NCBI GenBank assembly: GCA_012656075.1
Contig: JAAKBF010000194.1
Location: 124,001-188,000, forward strand
Direction of reading: 5' to 3'
Source of the DNA: Phytophthora hibernalis
Lineage: Eukaryota; Oomycota; Peronosporomycetes; Peronosporales; Peronosporaceae
Length of the DNA: 64,000 nt
The notes below the pieces were generated by a model. That model saw only the letters and a program-made list of their open reading frames with translations, did no database searches and had not been told where the DNA came from. Both the position numbers and the translations under genes were made by a program. Positions 44,991 through 57,733 of the stretch are shown one piece after another. Position 1 is the stretch's first letter; each line of letters begins with the position of its first letter.

Positions 44991-47900
44991 ATGGCAAGTT
45001 CCTCCGCGCAGCTTGCCCGCGTGACCGACCGCTCTCCGCTCCTGGGGGCATTGACAACTAACAGTAGCAATGAGTCATCAAAGACACCAACACTTGTAGC
45101 CGTTGTCGTGAAAGTCCGCCCAACTTTGCTGCATTTTCTGGTCGATGGCCGCGTATGGGTAAGCTGTTCCTCTTGAAATCCCATGGAGCTCCTCTGATAA
45201 ATCCTTACCACAATGCAGTGCATTATTAGGTCCAAGGTGCCAATCACAGACGTCGCTGACTGCAATTGCAATGAGTCTGGGGCTGGTCAAGCTCGTCACA
45301 AACTCCTGGTCACAGTTGCAGATGGGAACGTGTGGATGGTGACGTTACCAGGCCAATTGCAGCCTGGTGTGGGGGTGGTGACGAGTGAATTGGCTTTGGA
45401 ACGCTCGTCTAGTAGTGGGAGTGAAGGTGGATGTGTGCGGTGGTTCTGTCAGCTTCCTGGAGTGCTGTCGGTTGAGTATGTGCCTCCAGGGTCAGGACTG
45501 TCGTCTCTTACGCTCATGAGAAGTTTAGTGACCCCGACAACGTTGATTGTGAGCACTCGCGGGAGCTCAGCGTCGAAATTGCCGCGCCACCAGTCATTGG
45601 AGCTGGACGAGATTGAAGGCGAGCAGTCCACGTGCACATTGTGCTTGAATAGTCGGAATTTGAGTCGTGATGGGGTGTTGAAAAAATTGTTCCCGGAGGT
45701 GGTGAACTATACGGGTGTGGCAGCTGTACTGCAGGGCGATCTAGATGGTTGTGTGAGGTTCTCTTTGGTTCAGTACCCTTGTGTGGAAGGGGACGTGGCG
45801 AAGGCGTCGATAATTCGCTGTGGTATTCTTCTTCGGCTGGATCAACCAGTTCAGATGATCGTTCCGATCTCGTCCTCTGTGTCGTGTACATTGTTGTCGG
45901 AAAACAGCGAAGCTGTTCCGTCGTTACCGACGCTTAACGCACTGTTGGTACTTGGTACTCGGGGGCAAGTTGGAATTGTTGATCTTGAAAATGGTCGCCC
46001 TGCCGAGTCCCTCCCGGTTTTGGTGAAGAAGCTGGATATTGGGCGTACTGTGCAGACGTTGGTATTTCTGAACAGCTTGGCAGTGTGTATTTATTGTTCG
46101 AGTGGCTCAGCGTTCGTGTGTCGGAGCGCCGATCTGCTTGCAAAAGCCCAGCACGCATATGCAGAAGCAAATGGAATGTTGAACGATGGCGCTAGAGTCT
46201 GTGGTGACCAGTTGCCTCTTCAACCGGTACGTGGCGTCGCGGACATGCGCTCTCGTTAACCAGTCCTGTTCGAAACAACGTTGACGAGGTGTGTGTGGAT
46301 TTATAGGGCATCGTGCGATTGACAGCTCACGCACAGGGGTATCAATTCTCTTTGCATCAGGACGCGTCACTACTATCAATGAGGCAGCTCTACGCGAAAT
46401 GGTAGCGGCTGTGTTGCCGCTGCAAAGGCATCCAGGAAATCATCTTTACCCAGGATCGTTCGGTGCAGAACCTACTCGCGAGTCTCGGGTCCGCAATCTG
46501 CTGCAACAGATCGCCCAGGTTTCCACTGAATCTGCTACCTTACGCACGCAGTCACAGCTAATGGACAACCAACTTGCGACTTTGCACTCAGCTTTGGAAA
46601 TGCTGCGACTCGTGGAAACAGCAGGTTAGTGGGCATAATACTGTCCTTGGTCGTGATCGGTCGTTCATAACTTTGTTGCACTGGCGTGCATGTTTTACAG
46701 GTGTGGAATCAGTGATAAAGTGCGAGTTGATCGCTTCGATGATAGCAACGGGAACCTTCTCCGACCGACAGACCATCAAGTTGGTGTGTTCATTACGCTT
46801 CATCAATCCCGAAACTGTCATATCATCTAACAATTGGTAAGTAGTGCTTCAGCTTTACCATTTTCTAACCGTACAAAACTCATGACGTGCTACTTACGCT
46901 TGTGCATTTAGGTGGTTGTGCCTATACGTGCGCATTCATCAGCGTGCAGTGACGACGTACTCATTTCCTCTGAAGGATGTTTCCGCGCGTGGAGAACAGA
47001 GCGTCATTCTGAACCCGGACACTTTAGCATTGCAAGATCAGGGTTCTCTGTGGGTATCGTGCTCGTTAATATTTTGTCCCTCGGAAAGCGGACAACGAGT
47101 GACCAAGCATAACACTACGGCCGCTCTAGACTTGAAGACGGTCCAGGGTGGTAGCCCGTTGTCATTTGCGATTCCGCTGCTTCAAGACCGGAGATTCGTG
47201 CTCGCTCAGCTAAGCCGGCCCATTGAAGATGATATCCCAGTCAGTCAAGTTGCCATCAACGCTGCTTTCCGTCAAAATCATGAACAATCCATGCCAATTA
47301 ATAGAGCAGGAAGCTCAAGCAAAGGAGTCAAAACCCCATCGTCTGCACTTTGGAGTGGCATTCAGTGGTGGGCTGCACTTGCTGATTATGCCCAAAGCAA
47401 TCCGTCGTTTGCAGCTTTGTGGGCGAGAGTTGCGCCTCCGGGGGCAACGACTTTAGCGCTGTCTCCACCTTCGCGATTTGTGATATCTATCTCTTCATTT
47501 TTTGCTGGTGAAGTCGACGATGAGGATGATGAGGATGAAGATGAAGACTTTGAGAAAATTCGCGTAGAGAGGATGGTGTCGTTCTTGCGGCAGGTTTTGG
47601 ATATACCCGTGAATGAGATTCCTCGTTTACGTCGTAACTGTAGAACCCAGCATGGAAAGCTTTGGACAGTGTTACGAACCTTCTCAGGGAGTCTGATACT
47701 GCTGCGTTTTACGCCATCAGAAGACCAGCAACACTCAGTTGATCTTACTATCCAATGCTCCGACGTGGGCGATCTCTCAGCAGTACGTTTTCTCGTGTGG
47801 TAGGGCTTTTCAGAAGCAGGTGGGCTATGAAACTAACAGCTAATGTGCAGATGCGAGCTCTTGTTCTGGAGGCTATCAACAAAAGGAGCGATGGGACCTC

Positions 47901-48228
47901 ACGAACTATTAGCGCAGAATATCGTTCTGAAGAACTCGCACTGGACATTGGCGAAATGCTGGAGCCCATAGCCGCTCTTGAAAGTCTTTTGGAGGTCGGT
48001 AGCTCAATGCACGATATAACTTGTGCTGCAGAATTGTTAACCTTACGCGTTTGTGAACTCATTTTGCAGGATCTGACGCAAAAGACGGTCAAGAGTATAG
48101 AAGACCATCAATCATCTATTTGCACCGATGAAGTACTCCATGCGCTTTCGCAGCTTGCGCACTTGGAAACTCAAACACTTACGCTGTATTGGAAGACTCG
48201 AATGCAGCTTAACAGGACCATAATGTAG
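44991..48228 (+). CDS. Probable FAAP100-like Fanconi anaemia core-complex protein
   Basis: FAAP100 pairs with FANCB and FANCL in the Fanconi core ligase, which monoubiquitinates FANCD2-FANCI at DNA crosslinks. Exons are 44991-45158, 45219-46226, 46307-46624, 46701-46836, 46912-47782 and 47851-48228. Phases agree if one G is added to G4 at 46336-46339, giving 959 residues (human 881). The N-terminal half looks like a degenerate beta-propeller (HKLLVTVADGNVWMV, LLVLGTRGQVGIVDLE, VSILFASGRVTTI). A coiled segment follows (LLQQIAQVSTESATLRTQSQ), then a beta-rich region, an acidic run (DDEDDEDEDED) and a helical C-terminus. This order matches FAAP100, but identity is low and no catalytic motif exists. 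A MITE abuts the start codon. The alternative is a FANCB-like or other propeller protein. Confidence 0.55.
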
Positions 48229-48416
48229 TCCATGGTTGCACTCGTAGACTAGGACGATAAGTTTACTTACTAAGGGGTTGACCACTTCAAACTACAAGCA
48301 GGTCAATCAATGATGCCAAGTGAGAAAGGCAGAGGCGAGATTCGCCCAGTGGAGATGGCCACGTCACCAACGGAAGGTAGCAATCTACCTCAAAAGCACT
48401 TTCGACTGTTGGCTTG

Positions 48417-49966
48417 CTAGAGCTCTTCAGTAGGGAGATGCTGGTCACGCAAGGATGCCTTCTCGGATGGCGACGAAACAGAGTAGAGTCGCTGCATACA
48501 CACAGGAAACAATGAAGGTTAGCAAGTCAAATCAGCACCAAGACTGTCGCTAAATGTTGTACCTCAAAGTAGCGGGGTGCACGTGTCGGCCACAACGTGT
48601 AAATCAGAGCCAGATAGATAAAGCAATGCACTGAGGTCGTCATGACTGCCACTGTTTTCTCGCGCACCCACGGCGACAAGAAGGATGCGATAAGCACGAC
48701 GATAGGCAAGGCTACGAAAAATACCGAGAATAAGCAACACATCTGAAACAGGGATTAACGTTAGTACAGCACTCGATCGGACAGTCAATAGCAGTTGTCA
48801 CCCGTACTCGCAAGAAGAAGTGCCGCTTTGTCGAGGCCTTCTCGTAGGAGCGTGTCTCCAGTATGGTGTTGATAAACCATCCTAGAACACACATCTGCAA
48901 CATGCAGATGCCAAGACCAGGCCACGAGTCGTAGATGTACAGCGTCGATGCAGGGTCGAGCCATACAAGATACCACATCGCCATGGACAGATACAGAGCT
49001 AGGATCGCGAGCATAACGCACGAGAGCTTGATCTGTCCGTCCAGTGCGACGCTGCTAATAGTCCATCCTTTCGCGATCAGCATGGCCAGTAGCAACGTGC
49101 CCACTCGAACGAACACCTCCGTTATCTTGGCCGCATACTTGAAGAACGGCACCCCGTAGCCGTTAAACTGGTACGTTGTGAAGTGGATACAGAGTAGTGC
49201 GTTGCACAGAAAGAATAACAGCACCACAAGCGTGAGAATCCGCGTGATCGGATGGAACGACTCGCTGGTCATGCCCCGCACAGCCACAATTTGAGTCGCC
49301 GCTGCAACCCCGCCACTGCCGTCATGACTGCGAAAATCGTTGGCATTCCTTGTTGCTGCACGGGAGTTCACTCCCGTCTCCCTGTGTCATGTGGATATTG
49401 TACCACGACGAGAAGTAATATTTACGGAAGTTGGTCTCCGTGATCTCCGCGAAGGAAGGTTTGTACTCGTCCCCGCCAGGCACGCAGCGCGCCAACGCCA
49501 CGTACCAGAACCTCGGCCGTAGATGTTCATGGATGTCTACACTAAAAGAGAACGGAGTCATGTGGTGGCTGTTGGTGGCAGTGACGTTGTAGACGCCTTT
49601 GGTGTGCTTGGCAGAGACTTTGCAGTAGCAGTCGCAGTCGCTGTCGGTCATGATGAAGTTCCAGAAGAGCGCCTCGTCGTCGTAGATGGCGACTTGGAGT
49701 CCGGTCACGTCCGCCTCGATCTCGCCCGCGATGCGCTGTAGCAGCAGAGAGCTCATTATTAGAAGTAGTATATTGGTTGTAGGTTATCAAGTATTTCTAG
49801 GTTTGGGCCGTACCCCAGCGACGTCGTCGAGTGTGGGCGTCCAGGAGAAGCAGAACTTGCCGATGTACTGGAACTGCCGCCCGACCGTGTAGCCCGCGTA
49901 GATGCTGCCATGGGTCACGGATATCAGCAGCACTAGGCTCAGCAGCAGCAACACAAGCGACTTCAT
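48417..49966 (-). CDS. GPR180/TMEM145-type GOST seven-transmembrane protein
   Basis: GOST proteins have a lumenal GOLD-like domain followed by seven membrane spans and act in Golgi or surface trafficking and signalling. Exons are 49814-49966, 48808-49735, 48563-48742 and 48417-48491, giving 445 residues. A signal peptide (MKSLVLLLLSLVLLISVTHG) leads into YAGYTVGRQFQYIGKFCF and a Cys-containing lumenal domain. Spans include IFAVMTAVAG, RILTLVVLLFFLCNALL, FNGYGVPFFKYAAKI (loop) and LLLAMLIAKGWTI. Further on come MLAILALYLSMAMWYLVWL, GICMLQMCVLGWFI and VFFVALPIVVLIASFL. The GVPF and KGWTI motifs are typical of this family. Two apparent missing bases (GGG at 49362-49364, C4 at 49308-49311) lie around the first span. 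A CCAAT box (AGCCAATCA) lies about 70 bp upstream of the start. Confidence 0.82.
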
Positions 49967-51066
49967 GCTGAGGAATCGTATCTTCTTTTGCGGAGACCAA
50001 CGTCAAATGGCGATCTTCGGACAACTTCAACAACGTTTGATTGGCTAAGAGCGTTCTGGCTACATGGCTTTTTGAAGCTACTTCGAAGTAAAACTTGTGG
50101 TAAATGTTGCTCGATGAGTTTTTAGGCGCGTTGGGTGTGCGAATATTGGTGTCCGACGAGCATTTTCAGTGATCTCTGGGCGCGTCCTGCCAGCGCCACA
50201 ATTGCGGAAGTCAAGAAGTTAGTCGTCGTTTCTAACTGGCATCGCCAGCGGACATTCTCCGCTTCGGTGCAGCAGGCAGACTGGCCTGGTTCGCTCAGAA
50301 TGGCTAGACTGGTCTGAAGGACAGCCGACTCGCTGTTTACTGGCCTGCACTTTCGCCGCTGCTGGGTCAACTCGCGAGTGGGATGCCATCATGTCAAGAG
50401 CGACACTGTTGCTACACCGAGGACGATGAACTTGGCAATTGCCCATGTCTCCTCCAGCACCAGCCGCAGCAGCAATGAGTGAGTTACCCCAAGTAACGGA
50501 TACCAGTTCCTTTCGAGCAAGCATTTGCTCACAACATCCCAGGCAGAGTCTTCCCGGAACGGAAAAAGCTGCAAGCTCGAACCCGTGGAACCATGCATCC
50601 GACAACACTCTGCAGGTATGTATATTATAGATTTGGGTTCACTACATGTATGCAAGTGTACATGTAAATGGATTTAATACTGTAGCATGTAGGCACACGT
50701 ATCGCCGCATGGTCGGCGTGTGGCAATCCGCTTTCGTCTCGTCGTCGGTCTCCGAAGTCTGTCCCCGCAGCTGTTGCTTCACTTGGTTTTTGTATGCCGA
50801 GGCAGCGTAAAGGGAGGGTTGTGTGTGCGAGGCAAGTACTTGACCATCACTTCGCTCAAAGCGGCAAAGGAGTCAGTTTTTCAACGGTTCAGAGGAGCGG
50901 CAAGGGCGTCCGGTCGCGCCAGAATCTCTCCTCGCCTTGTGTATCATCGCGCGCGTTGCATTGCCCAGAAGCCTCTCTATTGCTCAGGAGAGCTTCCAGT
51001 CAGAGACCGCTTGGTCCTATCGCAGGCGCTTGAATCAGGTCACAGGGGACTCGCAACGCGTCCAAC
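49967..51066. other. Divergent intergenic region between GPR180-like and myosin genes
   Basis: Promoters for the minus-strand GPR180-like gene and the plus-strand myosin gene should both lie here. An inverted CCAAT box (TGATTGGCT, 50036-50044) sits close to the GPR180-like start. Short open frames (for example 50219-50608 minus and 50720-51070 plus) have no recognisable domain. I see no supportable gene. Confidence 0.5.
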
Positions 51067-54000
51067 ATGACGGTGCGTCGCACGGAGGAGCTGCAGGAGT
51101 GGATCTGCAGCGTCACAGCCACGTCCAACGACCATGGCGAGCACCTGTCGGTCATGCTGCGCGACGGCCAGTTGCTGTGTCTGCTGGCCAACGGCGTGGA
51201 CCCGGCGGCCAGTCTCAAGGTCAACAAGCTCAACACGGTCTTCCACTCCAAGGCTAACATCCGCCTCTTCCTCGAGTGGTGCAGGAAGCAGGGACTCAAC
51301 GACGGAGAGATTTTCCAGGCCGACGACCTGCTGGATGCAGGAGCTGACTTTTCTACTGTGCTGGGCACACTCTCCATCCTGTTCGACAGGTTTGGGACTA
51401 TCGGGTACACGGGCGAGTACGAGGAGGACCCCGTGTCCGATGCAGAGTCCATGACGTCCACAGGCAGCTCGCAGGGCACGTCACCTGTTAAGAAGACTGG
51501 CAGCAACAACAAACTCACCAACTTCATGAAGGGAGGATTCCTGTCCAGGAAGAAAAAGACGGCGTCCGGGAAGAAGATTGTGGACAAGTCGCCTGAAGGA
51601 ACGCCCCCGGCCACGCCTCCACCTCTTTCACCGCAACTTGGCGGTGGAATGATGTCTCCAACGGGATCGCCGCCTCCGACGACCCCATTGGAGCCGCCCC
51701 AGGCCAGATGCAAAAGGACTCGAGGAGTAACAGCGGAGGTGCCAACTCGAACCGTCTCAACGCCTTCTTGAGTCAAGTGCCGGCGGCGCACGTATCGCCG
51801 TTGACGCACGCTAAGCGACCTTCAGGTCCGCCAAAGAAGGCCAATTCGTCAAGAAAGCCGCCGGCGCCGCAGCCGAAGCCCCAGCCGACGGTGAGGAGAC
51901 CAGTGTCGCCTAAGCAGCCTCCCAAGTCGCAACCGATGGGCGGCAACGCCCGCAACAAGTTCGCGGCCTTCATGCAGTCCAATCCGCCTGCTGTCGAGAC
52001 GGAGACACCTACCTCGGGACCTTATCCGGGGTCGAAGGGGTCCAAGACGTCGGCCTTTCCCACTGCGGACAATAAGCCAGCCCCTTCCGCTCCGAAGTCT
52101 GCCCCTACCCGTGGCCACGGCGCTGCAAGTGATCAGTTCACGCAGCGCAAGGCTGCCTTCACCGGTGGCAACAGCAGCCCGAAGCCTCCCTCACCTGGTT
52201 TTGCTCCGCCGAAACCTTCAGTCAATACCGGGGGTGCCAACAAGCTCAGCAGCTTCATGCAGAAACAATCGTCTGCATCTCCCGGCTCGTCGTCGAAGCC
52301 ACGGTCGCAGAGCAAGTTGGCTGCTTTCCTTGCGACGACGAACTCAATTCCTTCAATTGCTACGAATTCATCGGACACCCCAGCAAAACCTACTTTCGGT
52401 TCGTTTAACCCGGCGAAGAACGCACCAGGTGGCGGTCGAGTAGGTCCGAAGCCAACGTACAATGCCCCCACACAAGTGGCATCGACACCAACGACATTTA
52501 AACCACGCCACATGATTGAGCGTTCCACAGGCCGTGGCAACTACATTCGCAAGCGTCAAACGTACTGGGTGCCCCCTAAGCGTCGTCGCAAAAGCACTTT
52601 CAGCTTGGAGAAGAAGCGCAAGGCTTTCATGAACGAGCAGCTGGAGATTAAAGAAGAGCAACTTCGTCAGCAGGCGGCAGGTGCGGGAAATAAGCAAAAC
52701 CTCATTGTCCCGGGCGTGCAATGTTATATCCCGGACAAGGAGGAGGTGTGGTTGCTGTCCGAAATTGTGGATTACAATGAGCGACGAAAGGAGGTGACTA
52801 TTACAGCCTTTTTGGATTCAGGCGATTCGGAGCAGCGTGTTGTAGATCTCAAGAATCCGGAGATCATTCGTGCCGTTGCCGGACCGACGGCAACTGAAGT
52901 GGAATCTCTTCCGATTGCTATTCTCCACGACAACCCGGAAGGCGTTGAGGATATGCGTTTGCTTCGTTACTTGAACGAGCCGTCAATTCTGTTCAATTTG
53001 AAGCAGCGGTTCGCTGCCTCGAAGCCATACACGTACACTAACGACATCGTGATTGCTCTGAACCCGTACAAGTGGATTGAGAACCTTTATGGCGATCACC
53101 TGCACGAGGAGTACCTGCGGAAGCCGCGTGACTCGCTGTCTCCCCACGTTTACTCGACCTCAACGGCGGCGTACAAGCACATGAAAACGAACGAGATGAA
53201 CCAGAGTATTCTGGTGAGTGGTGAGTCAGGTGCTGGTAAGACGGAGACGACGAAAATTGTGATGAACCACTTGGCAAGCGTGGCCGGTGGTCGAAAGGAC
53301 AAAACCATTGCTAAGGTCATCGATGTCAACCCGCTTCTCGAGTCATTCGGTAATGCGAAGACGACGCGTAACGACAACAGTTCGCGTTTCGGTAAGTTTA
53401 CGCAGCTGCAGTTCGATAACCGTGGTAAGCTGATCGGCGCGAAGTGCGAGACCTATTTGCTGGAGAAGTCGCGTGTGGTGTCAATTGCGGAGGGCGAGCG
53501 CAACTACCACATTTTCTACCAGCTACTTGCGGGTCTTTCTAGCCGCGACCTGAAGGATTTTGGACTGGACCCTGATTGGCAGTACCAGTACGCGGGTTCA
53601 CTTGCGGAGATGCAGATTCCTGGTCTGGACGACAGTAAGTGGTTTGCTGGCACACAGAAGTCGTTGTCGATTATTGGTCTCGACGCCAGCGCGCAGAAAA
53701 CACTTTTCAAGCTTTTGGCTGGTGTGTTGCTGCTGGGTGAAGTGATGTTCGACAAAAGTGGAGAAAGCGGCTCAAGAATTTCAAGCGGTTCTGCTTTGTC
53801 GCAGGTTGCTAAGATGTTCGGGCTTCCTACGACGAGAATCGAGGAGGCGCTGTGCAACCGCACAGTTATCACGCGCAACGATAGCGTGACGGTGCCGCTT
53901 GCCCCGTGGAAGCAACGGAGAACCGTGATGCCTTGGCTAAGACCATCTACTCGAAGATGTTCGATTGGATGGTGGTGAAGATTAACGCTGCTATCAGCAC

Positions 54001-55591
54001 GGACGAGAGTCGTATCAGCGGTCAGATCGGTGTGCTGGATATCTTTGGTTTCGAGGACTTTGTGCACAACGGCTTCGAGCAGTTCTGTATCAACTACGCG
54101 AACGAGAAGCTGCAGCAGAAGTTTACCACAGATGTGTTCAAGACTGTCGAGGACGAGTACATTCGTGAGGGTTTGCAGTGGGATCACATTCAGTATCAGG
54201 ACAACCAAGGCATTGTGGAGGTCATTGAAGGCAAGATGGGTATTATCGCTCTGATGAACGATCATCTGCGTCAGCCGCGTGACACGGAAGAAGCCCTGGT
54301 CAACAAGATCCGTACGAACCATCAGACAAAGAAGGATGGTAACACAAACGAAAGCATCGACTTTCCGAAGGTGAAGCGTACACAGTTCATTGTCAACCAC
54401 TACGCTGGACCTGTCACGTACGAGACGGTGGGTTTCATGGAGAAGCACCGCGATATGTTGCAGAAGGACCTGCTCGACCTGATCCAGCTGAGCAGCGTCT
54501 CACTACTGCCGGAGCTCTTTGAGAACAGCGAAGCTGTAACGGAGGGCGGAAGCGGACGTGGCAAGAAGGGCGGCCCGAAGACCTTGGGCACTCAGTTCAA
54601 GACGTCACTGGCGCAGCTGATGGAGAACATCAAGACTACCAACACGCACTACGTGCGTTGCATCAAGCCGAACTCGAACAAGAGTCCGACGGAGTTCAAC
54701 AAGCGTATGATCGTGGAGCAGTTGCGTTCGGCCGGTGTGATTGAAGCAATTCGTATCACGCGCTCTGGGTACCCAAGTCGTCTGACCCCGAAGGAGTTGG
54801 CCACGCGCTACGCTATTATGTTCCCGCCGTCAATGCACAGCAAGGATGTTCGCCGCACGTGCAGCGTCTTCATGTCATCTATCGGACGCAAGTCGCCGCT
54901 GGAGTACCAAATGGGTAAGACGCTCATCTACTTCAAGAACGGTGTGATGGAAGAGCTGGAGGCAATGAAGTCGGACTTCATGTACTACGAGGCGCGCACC
55001 ATTCAGCGCATGGCGCTGGGTTTCCTTGAGCGCCGTCGCCTGCGCAACAAAGTCCGCGCTGTCGTTGTGTTACAGTCGTATGCGCGTATGTCGCTAGACT
55101 ACAAGGAGTATCACTTCCAGCGCCGTGCTATCATCAAGATTCAGCGTGGCTGGAGGAAGTACAAGACGGGGTACGTTCCGGAGCCCGAGTACAACGATTC
55201 AGAGGACTACAACGACGGTCAGTGGGTTGACGAGATCGATGACCTCGACGACTCGGACGCCGACGAGGGCTTCGGCGATGACCCTGCATCGGTGCGTGCA
55301 GGCCGCGGCCGATCGATCGCGGACCGGATGGAGTCGTTCAAGGTCGCGCACTCAGGTCGTCGTGGCAGCGTGAAGCGCCTGAATGAGCTGTCGGCCCGCG
55401 CCAAGAGCTTCATGAAGCCGCGCAGTGGTAGTGGCAGCACCTCGAGCTCGAGCGGCATCTCGTTGGAGGACGAGAACTCGATGCTGAAGATCGAGAACCG
55501 CAATCTGAAGTACGACCTGGAGCTGATGCGCGAGCAATGCATTGAGTTGCAGGCCATCATCCTCGAGATCAACAAGAGTCGCAAGAGATAG
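51067..55591 (+). CDS. Myosin with N-terminal calponin-homology domain
   Basis: An actin motor of 1,508 residues without introns. Residues 5-115 form a calponin-homology domain (LQEWICSVTA, MLRDGQLLCLLANGV, NIRLFLEWCRKQGL). A basic Pro/Ser-rich linker of about 300 residues follows. The motor then has an SH3-like start (VQCYIPDKEEVWLLSE), P-loop GESGAGKTETTK, switch I NDNSSRFGKF and switch II DIFGFEDF. It continues with the loop-2 basic segment RGKKGGPKTLGTQFK and the converter region. Two or three IQ-like motifs (TIQRMALGFLERRRL, VLQSYARM, IKIQRGWRKYK), an acidic stretch and a short coiled coil close it. Two C4 runs (51697-51700, 53902-53905) each seem one base short. The CH domain could add actin or signalling contacts; that is inferred. 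It does not fit the common animal or fungal myosin classes. Confidence 0.95.
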
Positions 55592-56172
55592 AGGGTGATG
55601 GTGTGTGGCGTCAAGTGTGGCTCTACTTTATAACTAAACGCCTCGAGGCGTATATCTGTAGCGAAAGACATGGCAATTTTTCTCTTTCAACATGTGAAGA
55701 CGTTCAGTACTTTTGCTCAATGTGTTCATTTTCGTTTCATGGTTCCACAACTGCAAAGGTGTCAGCATCGATGGCGGGAGAGGACATTCTTTTTCTTCAG
55801 TTTATCGAGTTCGGTTCATCAGCCAGATGGGTTAGCTGTGAGTCACGGCGACATGAGTGCCTTGAGTGGCTTCGGGCTTCCAGCCCATCGGAGTTCCGTG
55901 CGCGCTTTGCTATAGGGCCGAGTTTTTCGAAGCGAGAGCTCACCGCCACCAAGAACGGCATTGCCGAGAAGGCAGCGTAGATGTCATTACTCATGCCCGA
56001 CATCAACCTCCGTCGAGCCAAACACCACCTCGAGGTTTGTTCCGTCGGTGGCCATTTTCGAGTTCCGAGTCATTGACATGTTCCTTGTCTTGCGTGACGT
56101 CCTTATTGTCCCCCGTAGCGCTACTGGCGCCAATTGTTTGGTGGTGACCAGCCCGCGGAGCGCAGGCGCTTG
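55592..56172. other. Intergenic region between myosin and LRR genes
   Basis: It holds the myosin 3' UTR and the promoter of the LRR gene. A small plus-strand frame from ATG 55771 to 55980 (MAGEDILFLQF...) has no recognisable domain and no homologue I can name. I do not call it a gene. Confidence 0.4.
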
Positions 56173-57545
56173 ATGTTCCGGTCCAAGCCCGTCGCACGCG
56201 CGAAAGCCGTTCAAGCTTTACCGGAACCTGCCAACCCTGCCGCTACCGGAATCAATTCAGTTGAGGTAGCACCACCGATGCAAAATCTAGAGCACGACCT
56301 GAAAATGGAGGAGCCCACTGCTGACGTCGCCAAGGGTGTCGATAACCCCAATCAAGAGCCCGACGCCGAACTTGATTGTGGATCTCCATCAATGGCGAAG
56401 GTTGCGAGTAGTAATCAGGAGACGGAGAGTAAAGTTGCTGGCGACGGTCGCGAGAACAGTGACCACCACCTGAATCAAGATCATGCTGCTGCAGTCGACT
56501 ACGAGCTGCAATCCGCCCCAAGCACTGTGGTTTCCGACGGCAGTTGGAAGTCGGAAGCGGAGCAACCACCGTCTTCCGCAAGCACCACTGGGACGTCTTC
56601 GTCCGTGGGCTCTGCGTTCGCTGTGCGATCCGTTGAAAGCACAACCGTTTGTCTCGGAAAGCCACCACTGCCCCGTTCTTCACCTGAAGGCATGCCGCAG
56701 CCGAAGTACGCGTCACTGGTTCAAGGTGGGTTTTGATGATCTTTTCAGCAGTGGTTTGGTGACAACTCACACATTATCTTGCCATGCGAACAGGTCCAAC
56801 GCTGGGCTCGATATTGCAGCGCGTCCACCTCAACGACGGAGATGTGAGCGAGCTCGACTTCTCAACTCTTGCGCAGCACAAGAAACGTCTCGAGTCCGAA
56901 GGGTGCGCTCTTGTGGCGCGTTCTCTATCAACCAACCACACGGTCCGCAAGCTCGTAATTCGCGACCACGCCATCGGAGACGATGGTGCTATCGCTCTCT
57001 CCAAAACGCTGTGCAACAACTCGACTTTGGAGCACCTGAACCTGTATGGCAACGGGATTGGCGATCGCGGGGTGGAAGCAATCGCGCAAGCTCTGTACGG
57101 ACACGACTCGTTGACGCACTTGTGCCTGAACAACAACCGGATAACTGACCGCGGTGCTGAGGCGTTGGCTCAGGCTATCCGTTGCAACTGCACGCTCAAA
57201 TCTCTGGAACTCGTGGGCAACCGAATCACTCGAGTGGGAGCTAAAGCGCTGCTAGATGCAGTGGAAGTGAGCATTCACCTTGAGACGGTGAATCTGGAGG
57301 AGAACAAGGTGCCATCATTCGTTGCAAGCCAGCTAGCGGCAGGACTAGCACGTAACCGTTCAGAGTCGCTGATGCTTGAATCGCACGCTGCGGAGAAGCA
57401 GGCCGTGAAAATTGTGCGGAGGGCTAGCGGGTTAGACCCCCTAAGCGACGATGAGTCTGGCAACGAGACGGAGGAGAAGGAGGACGACGACTGGGATGAC
57501 GACTGGGAGGATGATGACGGCGACAGTGTGTCGAGCGGCTTTTGA
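56173..57545 (+). CDS. Leucine-rich repeat protein (ribonuclease-inhibitor/NLRC3-like repeats)
   Basis: Two exons (56173-56725 and 56794-57545, phase 1) give 434 residues. The first 185 residues are low-complexity and polar, with no domain. Residues from about 200 to 370 hold at least five LRR units of about 28 residues with the pattern L--L-L--N-I-D-GA-ALA-AL (LEHLNLYGNGIGDRGVEAIA, LTHLCLNNNRITDRGAEALA, LKSLELVGNRITRVGAKALL). This is the RI-type class used for protein-protein contacts. The C-terminus is strongly acidic (SDDESGNETEEKEDDDWDDD). The start is the first ATG in frame; an upstream TTG-led extension has no support. The partner and pathway are unknown. Confidence 0.88.
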
Positions 57546-57733
57546 GTTGCTCGGGTGTCACTGACGTTCCGCTAAGCAGCAGCGGTCTATGGATCTAAGA
57601 GCGCGGACTGGATCGGCCTGCATTTCGAGTGTGTACATCGGGGAGAAATGTAAGTGAAAGCACGAATATAAACTCAAATTGTAGAGAAACCCTGGTATGA
57701 ATGATGTAGGTTGCGTCTGCAAAATCTGCTTGA

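Noticed and set aside
50219..50608. Minus-strand open frame upstream of the GPR180-like gene
   Set aside because: There is no domain, no splice support and mixed composition. It is probably non-coding promoter sequence.
53516..54448. Minus-strand open frame of 310 codons
   Set aside because: It is antisense to the myosin motor domain with no recognisable domain. It is a shadow.
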